A stretch of 64,000 nucleotides of DNA. It comes from Phytoseiulus persimilis. Its lineage: Eukaryota; Arthropoda; Arachnida; Mesostigmata; Phytoseiidae. Below the pieces are notes generated by a model. The model saw nothing but the letters and a program-made list of their open reading frames with translations, did not search any database and was not told where the DNA came from. Each line of letters starts with the position of its first letter. Positions within the stretch are counted from its first letter, which is position 1. The translations under genes and the position numbers were made by a program. Positions 25,601 through 35,591 of the stretch are shown one piece after another. The stretch spans positions 36,952,001 to 37,016,000 of the forward strand of contig CM075101.1 of NCBI GenBank assembly GCA_037576195.1. The letters are read 5' to 3'.

Positions 25601-26880
25601 TACGACGAAGTTATCGATCACTTTCGAATCAATCACGTCCTATGCATATTTTTTCATGGCGTTCTTGAACTCAGGGATGATCTCGAACTGTCGTCCATAC
25701 TTGTGAGCATGTCTCGCGAATACGACTCAGACATTTTCGATAGTATTCAGGTCCTGACAAGATAACGCCCAGGAGCTGACTGCAATTAGGTCCAAACGAA
25801 GCCAAGCTTTCGTCTCGACTGCCGTACGGATTGATGCCTTATTCGGTCAGGTATAACCTCTTCAGGAAGTCGGACGCCCTCGTTTTTGATTATTACAAAT
25901 TAATTCTCCGAAGTGGGGCTCGAGCCTGGCACAGTCGATCGATGCCCGAGTGTTGGGCCCACGAAAGACGTTGCAGGAAGGAATATCGGTATCATGACTC
26001 TGTCTTGAATCTTGACTGCATCGACGCTAGCATACCAATACAACAAATTGGGGCTTGCACAAAACCACGTACACGTAGCGGCGAAAATCGTTGCGAGAAC
26101 GAACGGCACGTTATGAAAAACGTGGCCTGCATCGAATTCGCCCAATGGTCGCAAAAGTCGTGTTTATCGATTATCGGAACTTGATCATTGTTTACCGCTC
26201 ATATAATGCGGCGGATGCGTCGCTCCGTCACGAACGGGTCAGTACGCATCAACACCCTCATCGGCGATTCCCACTAACAAAGATATCAGCTATGTTCGAT
26301 TTTCACACGTCCAGAGATGGGCAGGTGCGAAGCGATGAGTCATTTTATCGCCTGGGAGCCGTTCTCCGGGATTCATGTCTTGTTTGTCCGCTTTTCACGG
26401 TTCGTGATGCATCATCTGATCACATCTACGGTAACGACAATCCCTGGAAATCACTCTGGCCAAGCATCTGTCTGCAGGGCTTGCGCGACACTGGCTGTTT
26501 TGGATCGGAACCGAGGTCTCGACCGTCAGCTTGCTCGATCGCCGTCTGTGATCAAGACCTGAAACACAAAAAACCGAGATTTCGAATCGGCAAAATAGGT
26601 CCTGATTCGAAATTTTCGCGATTTCCAGAATGTATTTGGAGGCATTCAAGCGTTTCATACGATGAATGGCCGAGGCTGCTCGTTGTGATTGTCGGGGTGC
26701 CTTTGCTGAACTTTGGCCGAATATGCGGCGGTCAGTTGATCAGGCTGAAACACTGGCCTCCAGAACGTGACCTCCCCCTTTCGCCTTCGTGCGGGCAGAG
26801 AGCTCGTAGATGAGGGAACTGGGTGTAACTAGTGCAATTCGAAGCGCTGAATAAATCCTAGCGAGGAGTTGGGTGACTGG
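22696..26880. other. Unassigned, several GC-rich stretches
   Basis: The longest open frame is 232 codons (23501-24199, +). It is Ser/Arg-rich, overlaps two other open frames and shows no family motif. Another of 240 codons lies at 26091-26813 (+), and a hydrophobic one on the minus strand at 25900-26154. A GAC/GAT microsatellite sits at 25010-25029. None can be supported as a gene. Confidence 0.35.
25010..25029 (+). repeat. (GAC)n(GAT)n microsatellite
   Basis: A short run of GAC units grades into GAT units. Confidence 0.8.
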
Positions 26881-26892
26881 ATACTTACCTCG
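26881..26892 (-). other. Near-perfect 5' splice site, minus strand
   Basis: Read on the minus strand this is CGAG|GTAAGTAT, one base short of the full metazoan U1-complementary donor consensus. The exon would end at 26889. The minus-strand exon sequence above it (up to about 27050) is purine-rich and lacks an ATG in the open frame. It also contains TGAGTCAT, an AP-1-type word. A 5' untranslated first exon is the most natural reading, but no transcript supports it. Confidence 0.35.
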
Positions 26893-27059
26893 TTGCCCCT
26901 CTCCTGCTGACCGCTTCGTGCTCCCCTCTCTTGCCTCTTCTCCCCCCTCATATTCCTTACCCACACCCTTGAAACTGCTCTCGAGGCGGGGCCACCGCCC
27001 CTTTTCACCCGCTAAATGTCGTTCCACAACAAGAATGACTCAGGCTTGTAGTCTGGGCG

Positions 27060-27136
27060 CTGGTTGTGGTAGTGGTGATGACGACGCTTCGCTCGGTGGT
27101 GGCGATGGTGGTGGTCATTGTCTATGATGACGATTT
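27060..27136 (+). repeat. Imperfect GTG/GAT simple repeat
   Basis: The stretch is rich in GGTGGT, GTGATG and GATGAC words. It is an imperfect trinucleotide repeat, probably non-coding. Confidence 0.65.
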
Positions 27137-27974
27137 AGTCTGGCGATAGCTGTCGTTGGGTGAATAGATGGCAAATAGCCACCCAACCCTCGGCCCGGGC
27201 AGTCAGCAAGCCAGTAATGTAATTGAGATTTGGTTGAGAGATGAGTGAGGATACGCTTAGTAATGATGCTGGACAGGACAATCCGCGCACTCAATCATTC
27301 AGCTGTTCTCGCTTGCTCCTGCGCCAGCCGAGCCACACTGGCGGCGACTAATAGGAGACAACTCGCGAACAGCCCGCGGAGGGATCGTGGAAGAGCTCTC
27401 TCAACACTGTCGAATACTCTGAATCGTCTGCCGCCACACAATTCCCACAATCGTACCTCAGTCCCCGGGAGCGCCTCGAGTGCTTCCGTGATGCAGGTGG
27501 TTGTTTATGTTCAGTTATTTTCGATGCGAAAGCCGCTGTGACGAGGCGGGTGAGCGTTGGTTCTCGTAAGTGGCGAACACTCCGTCAGATAGATGCAGGA
27601 CGAGTTTCCTAGGAGCGGGACAGCGACAACGTGCGCGTGAGAAAACAGACTGGAGCGTCGGAGAGAAGAAACACACGGGATGTCTGCGCGAAAAAACTGT
27701 AGAAACATCTTTAAAAGGAAAATCCGCTGTAGGAGAGGGACGGACGAGGAGCACTGCATCATTTTTAGCTTCAGCAAGCAGGATGCTATTGTTCTTCGGC
27801 GTAATGATGAATTATAATCTATTGTCTCTTTCGCCCTCTGTCTGTATACGTCCGTCTGCCTGACTGGCTGTCGGTCGGTCGGTTGGTTCTACTTCCTCTG
27901 CTTCTTTGCTGGCAGAAGCAGCAGCCGTTGCGACAGCAGACGCCATAATGCCTTCGCGTGCATCCGCCCAACGC
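27137..27974. other. Unassigned
   Basis: No gene is recognised. Around 27840-27890 the plus strand has short GTCT/GGTC repeats (GGTCGGTCGGTTGG). Similar words recur near 56830 and 57055. Confidence 0.35.
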
Positions 27975-28025
27975 CGGCTTGCAATTAGGGGTAATATGCA
28001 ATCAATGAAAGCTCATTTAAGCGGC
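27975..28025. promoter_or_regulatory. Candidate homeodomain/POU-type binding cluster
   Basis: Within about 50 bp lie GCAATTAG (homeodomain core), TAATATGCAAT (POU-like ATGCAAT) and, on the other strand, ATTGATTGCAT, close to an Exd/Pbx-Hox composite. The AT-rich cluster sits inside otherwise very GC-rich DNA (GCGGCGGCG, CCGCCGCCACC). That contrast suggests an enhancer or promoter-proximal element. This is motif inference only. Confidence 0.22.
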
Positions 28026-28445
28026 GGCGTCGGGGGACGAGTCAGCGGCTGGAAATACGGCAAGTTACCGCCGCCGCCACCATCACCACATCCACCGTCA
28101 GCGCTGCCGCCGCACTGCACGGTCTTGCAAGTGGGCGGCGAGAGAGGAATAAGGGAGAACGCGACCCGACGTTAGTTTCCCATCATCAAGGCCGATGTGC
28201 GACGAAGTCTCTTTTTGTGCTCGTTGCATCCCCGTCACTGCATCATATTAGAGCTCGGGTCGACGTCTCTCACCTTTCGTATTTCCGCGCGTTTTTCCCG
28301 ACCATCGCTCCACAGCTCGGCGGTTAGACCTCCTACTTCCCGAGACAAGAACTGGTGGGAGGAGCGCCTACGTTGAAATTCGCGAAGTGACACACGGCTA
28401 AAACAGCGAATACTTGGAATTCTAGGTGTTCAAAGGCCTCGTGAT

Positions 28446-28754
28446 ATGTGGGAATCATTCAACGGGGAGTATTTCTATTCAGTTTCAGAACTCCTCGATT
28501 CCGGCGAGGACAACAGAGGTAATTACTCAGCACTCTCCTCCAATGGACTCGGTGTCATGGGAACCGTCCTGGAAGAGGTCAGCGGGGAATCTGACCTAAT
28601 ACTAGCTTTGATCAAAAGACCAGAGAACGAAATGAAGTATGCGGCTGTGATACGTATCTCCCACGAAAGGGCAGCGATTCGGATCTGCGCTGACGTCTTC
28701 GGATCCTCACGAACGGCGAAAGGTGGGCTCGCACACCCTGGGCCTCGGGATTAA
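28446..28754 (+). CDS. Best codon-textured open frame, unknown function
   Basis: This is a 102-codon ATG-to-TAA frame. By hand count about 40% of codons begin with G, clearly above the roughly 25% expected of random DNA of this composition. Acidic residues are common and no low-complexity bias is seen. The central part (VLEEVSGESDLILALIK then MKYAAVIRISHERAAIRI) alternates hydrophobic and charged residues like a folded domain. I do not recognise a family. An AGAG|GTAATT word near 28518 could be an internal donor, so the frame may be only part of an exon. It could be a small gene, one exon of a larger one, or a relic. Confidence 0.33.
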   Translation: MWESFNGEYFYSVSELLDSGEDNRGNYSALSSNGLGVMGTVLEEVSGESDLILALIKRPENEMKYAAVIRISHERAAIRICADVFGSSRTAKGGLAHPGPRD

Positions 28755-30111
28755 GACTTCTGCAGTTTCTGCCGCCGTTTCTGTGAGCGAATATCGTATC
28801 TGAACTCGGTCAGCGTGAAAAAAATTCAATGAACGAGCTCATCCGAATATTCAGTCGGAGCCAGCAAAGGAATCAGGGTTGAGCTGTAATGGGAAGAGAG
28901 GAGACCTGGGCTCATAGCTCGAGGCATTACTCCTTTGTCTAAGCTGGCGTCATTGTTGCAAGTAACGACGTAGTCGAATAACAGACCGCGATGACCTGCC
29001 CTTTCTCCCTCATGCCCGCTCGCCAACCAGTTAGACGAACCGAAAAGTGGTGATAGGGAGATGGTGAATTGTTCTTGCCCGCTGTTTCCGATTCATTACC
29101 CACATTACGACACCCGGCATCAATGACCTCCGGGTCTGCCGAATATTCTCCGTTCGAATGCTCCCATCCCAGCCTTGCTCGATACCAAGTCCCCCCCCCC
29201 CTACGCCCCGTTTTACAATCATTCGTTGAGCTTTGCTCACCATTTCCGGCCTTCCAAAAGGAAGAAAGTGTATCTGCTCGTGAGCCTTGGGATAACAATG
29301 CCTAGCATTGATATCATCATCGTATAATCGTTCGACGGAGCTTCCCGGTTTCCGTTCCCCTCCGTGGGTGTTCTTCTATGGAGCTTTCCATCGCGTCAAC
29401 ATCTCGAAACCAGAACGCGGTTCGGTCTCAAAAGAGCGAAGTTTCCATCCTGCGTGGGAGGAAACGGTTGCATCTATAAATTCGTTTCCAGGACTGTCTG
29501 CTCACAACCATCGAGCGAGCAGCCCTCGCGTCACGCGTCGAGCCACTCGTCGTGAGCGAGCTGGCGGGCAGACGGACGAGCACGCTTGACGAACGGATGT
29601 CTCTCCGTCCAACGATGCGTGAAGTGTACAGTGGGTTCATGGCTCGCAGCAAGAGCTCGTGAGTTCCCGTGATGAAATTGTTTTGGCCGCACTCCTCTCT
29701 CTCACTCCGGGCCGATCCGTTCGTTGGGGATCTCTTCTCCATCCGTCTGGACAAGAGATGACCTGTCACTTGTGGCTACCCGATCGCATTCGACCTCCTG
29801 AGCGATGGCTGCGTTGTTTATGAAAATTAGATCTGATGCCGTCAGCACCCGTGTGGAGCGCGCAGAGTCCCTGCGGATGTGATGATGTGCGGACGAGGAG
29901 GAGGAGGATATAATCATGGCCTTTGTGCTCTCATGGCATGACTTCCGCCCGGCGTTTGCCGTTCCTATCTGAGTTATAGCAAAGTCGAGTCGCCGCTACG
30001 TCCAGCTGCTTGTCCTTCGTCTCCTCTCAACTCCGTCCGTTCGCACCACACGGCTGTGAGACTAACAATAGAGGCGGCTTCGGCCAATCGTCCTTCTGCT
30101 CCCTCGCACGC
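28755..30111. other. Unassigned
   Basis: No gene is recognised. It contains an 11-base C homopolymer at 29191 and GC-rich DNA from about 29700. A CCAAT word and an AACAATAG (Sox-like) word lie just upstream of the initiator at 30112. Confidence 0.35.
29191..29201 (+). repeat. Poly-C run (11)
   Basis: Eleven consecutive C bases. This is a simple homopolymer and a likely spot for length error. Confidence 0.85.
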
Positions 30112-30175
30112 TCAGTCACTCACTCATTCGCATCTGCCACGGTCTGATAACTGGACCGCCACCGTCAGTTGGTGA
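30112..30175 (+). promoter_or_regulatory. Candidate Inr/DPE promoter with short first exon
   Basis: TCAGTC at 30112 is a perfect initiator (A at 30114). GGTCTG lies at exactly +28, one base off the arthropod downstream promoter element, and CCAAT lies about 30 bp upstream. There is no TATA box. A donor-like TTG|GTGAGC follows at about 30171, so a short non-coding first exon is possible. Each element is short and could occur by chance. Confidence 0.28.
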
Positions 30176-30464
30176 GCTCCAGATTGGAATACGTACTGTT
30201 GCCCGCTCGCGAGTGTGGTAGATATCCAAAAAGTATACCGTCACGAGTCCCAAACAAAGCTCCTTCCGGGTGCGCTCCGCCGCGGCCACCGCACAAGCGC
30301 GAGGCGCGGAAAAGCTCTTCTGCGGAGTCGAACACCTGATAGCGAAGAGGAACCTCGACTGGAGAGTTCTTCGATTGAGCGAGTCGAACGACATGGGCCG
30401 TTTTCGGGAAACTCGTCCAGAACTGACGCGAGAGGCCCGAACGGTGTGACTCCAGGATAATGAT

Positions 30465-30920
30465 CTACTGCTGACGCCCGAATCCCTGATCGTCGTTTGA
30501 CAGTTGGGCTTTGTGGCATTCAATGTTTCGGTTCATGTTTATGAGGTCTTCCCCTCGTCCGTGTTGCTCTCGTAGTTCCGCTGTTGTCGATGCTGTCGAC
30601 GGCATGTTATTAGGAACATTATTTGCCGGTTCCACGTAATGCTGCGTGCGTATCGGTTCATGTACGGTAAGCCGTTGGATAGAGAACTGGTTGTCTTTTA
30701 TCTCCATTGCCAAGCCTCGCATCCCTGCAGGGAACCACCGCCCTAGAGCCGTCGGGCGGCGAGCGGTCGCGTATATCACAATGTACGATCGCCACACAGA
30801 TAGCTCCAGGCCGAGTGTGTTGTCGGATCCAATCAGACTTGCAACAGCTTTGCATCTATCCGGGTGTGTGAGTACGCCCCACTGGGGGGTGCGATGCCGA
30901 ATCTTGCCTCGCTTGGCCAC
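30465..30920 (-). CDS. Protein-like open frame, minus strand, unknown
   Basis: This is a 151-codon frame. It stays open further upstream to about 31003, some 180 codons in all, with no ATG at its head (GTG is the first listed start). The residue mix is balanced, low in Ser repeats, with about 30% G-first codons by hand count. Segments such as HRTPQWGVLTHPDRCKAV and SIQRLTVHEPIRT look like a folded protein but match no family I can name. A second protein-like minus-strand frame (30856-31203) overlaps its upstream end. It may be an exon or a relic. Confidence 0.25.
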   Translation of the reverse strand: MAKRGKIRHRTPQWGVLTHPDRCKAVASLIGSDNTLGLELSVWRSYIVIYATARRPTALGRWFPAGMRGLAMEIKDNQFSIQRLTVHEPIRTQHYVEPANNVPNNMPSTASTTAELREQHGRGEDLINMNRNIECHKAQLSNDDQGFGRQQ

Positions 30921-31203
30921 GCCTTTGACATGCCTCGCTACGGTTTCCTGCGGTAAGGTGTGCAGTGGTGGACTGTGACGTGGTGTTGGTTCCGAGGATC
31001 AACTCTATGAGGTGGAAGGAACGTCGGTCGTCTTCACGCGGCGGCAGACGACGCGCTGCCCGTCCAGCGACTCGGGAGTAATTATTACATTTGGATAATT
31101 CTGAATCAAACTGCAAATGAGTCGTTTGGATCCGTAGCACCAGCGCCGTCTTGCCCGCAGGCCGAAAACCCCCGAGAATGGGCGGAAAGCATGCCCAGCG
31201 CAA
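30856..31203 (-). CDS. Open frame overlapping the preceding one, unknown
   Basis: This is a 115-codon minus-strand frame immediately upstream of and overlapping the frame at 30465-30920. It holds a Gly/Ala/Arg-rich segment and a hydrophobic patch (RRSFHLIELIL). No domain is recognised. The two adjacent frames on one strand may be neighbouring exons, one decayed coding stretch or chance. Confidence 0.18.
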   Translation of the reverse strand: MRWACFPPILGGFRPAGKTALVLRIQTTHLQFDSELSKCNNYSRVAGRAARRLPPREDDRRSFHLIELILGTNTTSQSTTAHLTAGNRSEACQRRGQARQDSASHPPVGRTHTPG

Positions 31204-34200
31204 GTCCCCGTGCGGTCAGACTATAATGAGGAAACATTTCCACTAATTTCCTTCAATTCACCATCGCTCTCGCTTAGAGAAAAACGAGACCCGTTTCTGC
31301 GGGCTGTGCATGTTCTCGTTTGTCTAGTACCGCCGAGTCTTCTCCCGACCTTCCTCGTCCAACTTTTTGGAGGAATACGGTATGATCCTTTCGTCCGCGG
31401 CGACGCGCGATCAAACTCTCCAAATCGCTCCGACAGCGGCAAACTTTCGCTGGAGTAGAGACAGATGAGACCCTCCCGTGATTTACCCGATGGTTTTCGC
31501 GTGTCTTCCGGTTCTTGGGTATTCTGAACTCAAGGAAAATATTTGTTCTCCTGAACACGGAGTCCGAGTTGTAAGAACTTCCCCGCCATGCTCATTTCCT
31601 AATGGGGAAACTCGGAATGATTGGATCGTTCTCGGAGCGAGACTCCGCTGAGAGCCGGGACTCGGTCCAGAGTCGAGAGCGTTTCCTGCGAGGAAAGTCC
31701 CGATTCCGTCCTTAGTGTTTAGAACTCATCGATCTAAAATCCTAAAGTCAAGCAACGAAGGATGCCGCAACCCTCGCATCGAGAGCATACCCACTGTTCT
31801 CGAGGGAGTTCACACAGCGGAAAGTGGAAGGCGCCTCGAAGGGAAACATTCGCTCTGATCCGGAGTTTTTCGCGACCAGAGACCGAGAGATAGCAACCGG
31901 AATCATCGAGAATGTTCACTGGTCTCATTGGGGCGAACGTTCTCGTAACGGTCTCGCGATTTTTGCATCGATCATCTCCAGATCGATTCCGACCTGCGAT
32001 GCCTACGAATGCGAACGGAGAGACATATCGTTCTCACAGATTCCTGGTGGCGTTGAGCCGTAGCCGCCCAAGATAGCAGTCCTTGGCAATGTCCGAGAAC
32101 TGAGTATTCTCAGGAACTCACACGATAATTTCCATGAATATATTCGAGAGCCAATGTCTCTGATTGCGCGATCCACTCCGGAACAAGTGATCTGATTGAC
32201 CAGAAACTCACGCCATATGGTGGGGGAATTGTCCTGGCAGGGCAAAGACAGTCCGAAACCAAGCTAAGACCTCAATTCACTTTTCCTCTGAATCGCCCCC
32301 GAGGACCCAATCGAACTGAAACTGACGCAACCATGCTTTTGGATGGGTGGTTCTGATGAAATGACGTGCCCTCATGAGCAAAGTCGACTCAGAACCTGAT
32401 TAATACCCAGCGGAAAGCCTGAGCTCCGAACAAGGATCAGAACTCCGATGTCAAAGGAGGCACGAAGCGCTCTTAATAGGATCGGAGCTTCTTCCTACCT
32501 TCAGAACGATTTCTCCTCGAGTTGGCCTGCTCAGTACGGAAAACTGAGGACAGTGTGTCTGAATAAGGCTCGGCTGCATCGAGCTGAGTGGCACCACGCC
32601 GGCTCGAGACACTCCGGCGAACAGCACAGTTTCGGGGGCCACTTCACCGTCGGCCCGGATTGACATGGAACCGCGTGATACAGCGACAAGTATCGTTAGT
32701 ATGCAAAGAGTTGGATCTCCCCTAACAGCCCGCTGGCGGGCGTGGGAGCGAAGTTCGGCCCAAGTGGATGCAAAATACCACCTCCGTCCCTCCACGTTCT
32801 GGTCACGTGGTTGAGGATTAATTTGGCCTCAGACTGCTCTACTTGGAGCTACCACTCGCCAAAACCAAACAACCGCCGGTCCCCTCCTCGCTCTCTCCAC
32901 GACTCCCTCACTTCCGGGAGCACTTGCAAATACTAGAGGCAGTTTCGTCGAGATTCAGGCGCCCAGCACCGAGAAGACAATTTCCCGAGGCGTCAAGATA
33001 TACCCAAGTACACAGAAACAATGTTTACCTTCTGCTTTTTCGGAAATGCAGACAGGGTGCTTCGGACCGCTCAGTAATTCCTACCCCGCATCAGGCTCCG
33101 ACCTAGCGACAGATGGAGATGGGCATTTATCGTCCTTCCCAGTCTCTTTTGCCTACCGTTTAAAACGAGCGACGCACGCTTTGCGGTGCGTGTCTCAGCG
33201 CTGCATGCGCAAATCCCCGAGTCATGGACGTCACGCGCTTTATCCGCCAGCGTGCCGATAGAAGGTGCCTCTCATAGCTGAGTAAGCCCCCTCATGGCCC
33301 AGTAATGGCCGCCGGAAATCGAAACGCCGCAATGGAGATTGTGGTTATCGCTTACGACTGATCGTTTACTCCCCACCCCGTAGCACGATTCCGATCTCAT
33401 GGGGAGCGATGGCACGTAGGTGAGTCGAAATTTCTCGCAGAAGCGAATCGAAACCACCGATGAAATGAGGGACCGTTCCCGGAACATCGGGTCCTTCTGA
33501 GTCCCTCCTGGAGATCCCGAGTTCATGGTGGGAATTTTAGAAACAATGCCGATCAGGCAGAAGTAATACTTCACGGTCCTCCCGAATTGGAGACTTTTTG
33601 CTCTTGGCCGATTGAGTTAGTGACTGACTTCTGATGATTGACTTCTCCTCTATTCCAGCTCCTGGGTTGGTACCGCTAAACCCAAGCCCACTGGAAAACG
33701 TGCGCATCGGTCGATACATATCAATCAAGGCAATACGTCATCTCGATATCACGTTCTTTCCTTCGCATCTGACGTGCGGATCGCGGGGGGTCGCAGCGGG
33801 AGACGCTCGACGTGGTCGCACCTCCGGAACGGAATTCTGATCCCATCGGCTTGACCGTTGTGAGACACGGATGAATTTTTTGGCTCGGGTGGGCTCCGGT
33901 CAAACAGGTTGAGATGATACATTTGCCCATCTACGCGCGGTTTCGGCATCGAATCGGGTGGTAAGCTCAATCACGCGGGCAACTCAACCGCGCGCCCACA
34001 AGGCTACTTTCCGCATCTGACAAAACAACGATTGCTCGGAGTTCGGCTGAGTGTTCACCGCGGCACGAACCCAATCAATAATGGAGGGGCCGGAATGATC
34101 CTTCATCCCCGAGTCGGGATTATTCCGCACTTACTCACTCAGAGCAGGTCGTGACTCGTTTGGTTCCCTTCTCCTTAGTTCGGTTCTCTATTGTGTTCCG

Positions 34201-34802
34201 CCGATCTCAGCCCGGTTCGAACTACGACCGGATAAAACATTTGATTCCCCTCTTCCGTTCGACCTCCGGATAGGTCAACTATCCGGTTTCCATCCGGAGA
34301 GAACCATTTGGAAAAAATACAAGACAAGACACTCCCACAGAAATTCGATACGAGTGGGATCCGAGATCCATTCAAAACAGTTTACTCCATTTGGAACATC
34401 ATTATAAGAGATCGAGCGACAGATGATCCGATCGGGACTGTTCATGAAGTTCTCAACCCTCGGGAAACTCCCAGAGTTCGACAGCAGAATCCCTCGTCGG
34501 GAACCCCTTGGAATAAACATCGCTCGAGCCAACGATAATAATGAGGAAATTCCTCGCGACAGGGAGAGCGAGAGAGAGAGAGGAAGCTGAGGGTAGCTGA
34601 AACCTCCATTCTTTGAAAGGTTCCGCTCATGGTTCGGCTCTTGAACCCCTCCGATCTGTTGTATTCCTCTCCGAAGATGTTGATGCTCGAATTGTCTGCG
34701 GGGTGTTTCCGGAGGTTGCGTTTCGATCCTCCGTTTGGACGATCGTTTGCTCCGCTTGTTTCTCCGCTCTAAATAGGAGTTCAGACACACCGGCACATAT
34801 AT
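31204..34802. other. Unassigned
   Basis: Nothing recognisable. Minus-strand open frames at 32451-32795 (114 codons) and 34275-34820 (181 codons) are anonymous. A donor-like TAG|GTGAGTCG lies near 33418 (+). A GA run lies near 34570 and an ATATATATGTATA word near 34796, just ahead of the long frame at 34803. Confidence 0.35.
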
Positions 34803-35591
34803 ATGTATAGACGGACACACTTGAGGAAACGTATAATTTCGTCTTCGTACGGTTCGCTCTCATCGCTCTCGTGCCTCTCTATCAGCCTCCCTTCCGTGCC
34901 TCTCTCGAGCCGTCATTGTTTCCGAAGTTGTCTGGAAATGGCCAGTTTCCGCGCACATAAAAATTCCCGTAGCGTCCAACAAAGTTGGAGATACAGGCCT
35001 CAACATTGTATCTCCTGCCCGCTGTTCTCTTCTGGCAGAACGACGCTGCTCTCGCATTCATTTAACTGCGTGAGAACGGACAGCTTCGTGGGTGGGGAGC
35101 TCAGCAACACAACATTCCGAGGGATCTCATCGAATGCATCATGGAGTTGGAAGAGCTCGATAGCCGACAAGTTGGAGTTCCAGCGGGACCAGTGGGAGAG
35201 AGCCTCCCTGCTTCCCGCGTGGCAGGAGGAGCCGGAGTTGTTCATGGATCACGCTCCCGGGTATAGAATTCGAGCTGGAGGCATCAATCAAGTTCGGGGA
35301 GAGCTCTCGAACCGGCGTAATGGCCACAAGAAAGGAAGCGAACAAGTAATTATTGAACACGCACTGGCGGCGATCGACTCCGGTGGTCGCGGGATGGAAG
35401 GCGAAGTGGGCGAGGGGGTCGTTCCCTCCGCGGGGCTGGAATCTATCTCGATTGACGGAAAACCATTCGTCATCTTCATCCCTCAGCGATTTTCTCACCG
35501 ACAGTGCGGCGGCCGGCCGGCGTCGTATTTCTATTCTGTATCGACTTCTGAAAGTTCAGATGATGCTCGGTGTCTATTTACTTCGAGATAG
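34803..35591 (+). CDS. 262-codon open frame, unknown, doubtful
   Basis: This is the longest plus-strand frame. It starts with ATG directly after an AT-rich TATA-like word (ATATATATGTATA), which is too close to serve as its TATA box. The first third is Ser/Leu/Arg-rich and looks like chance reading of GC-rich DNA. The middle (residues about 115-190) is more balanced, for example LEFQRDQWERASLLPAWQEE. Overlapping open frames on both strands cover most of it. No domain is recognised. Confidence 0.15.
   Translation: MYRRTHLRKRIISSSYGSLSSLSCLSISLPSVPLSSRHCFRSCLEMASFRAHKNSRSVQQSWRYRPQHCISCPLFSSGRTTLLSHSFNCVRTDSFVGGELSNTTFRGISSNASWSWKSSIADKLEFQRDQWERASLLPAWQEEPELFMDHAPGYRIRAGGINQVRGELSNRRNGHKKGSEQVIIEHALAAIDSGGRGMEGEVGEGVVPSAGLESISIDGKPFVIFIPQRFSHRQCGGRPASYFYSVSTSESSDDARCLFTSR

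Noticed and set aside
25900-26154. Membrane protein on the minus strand
   Set aside because: Hydrophobic patches exist but helices are interrupted and no family or splice evidence supports it.
26091-26813. 240-codon frame as a gene
   Set aside because: No recognisable motif or splice context. Its start is not supported and parts are open on the opposite strand.
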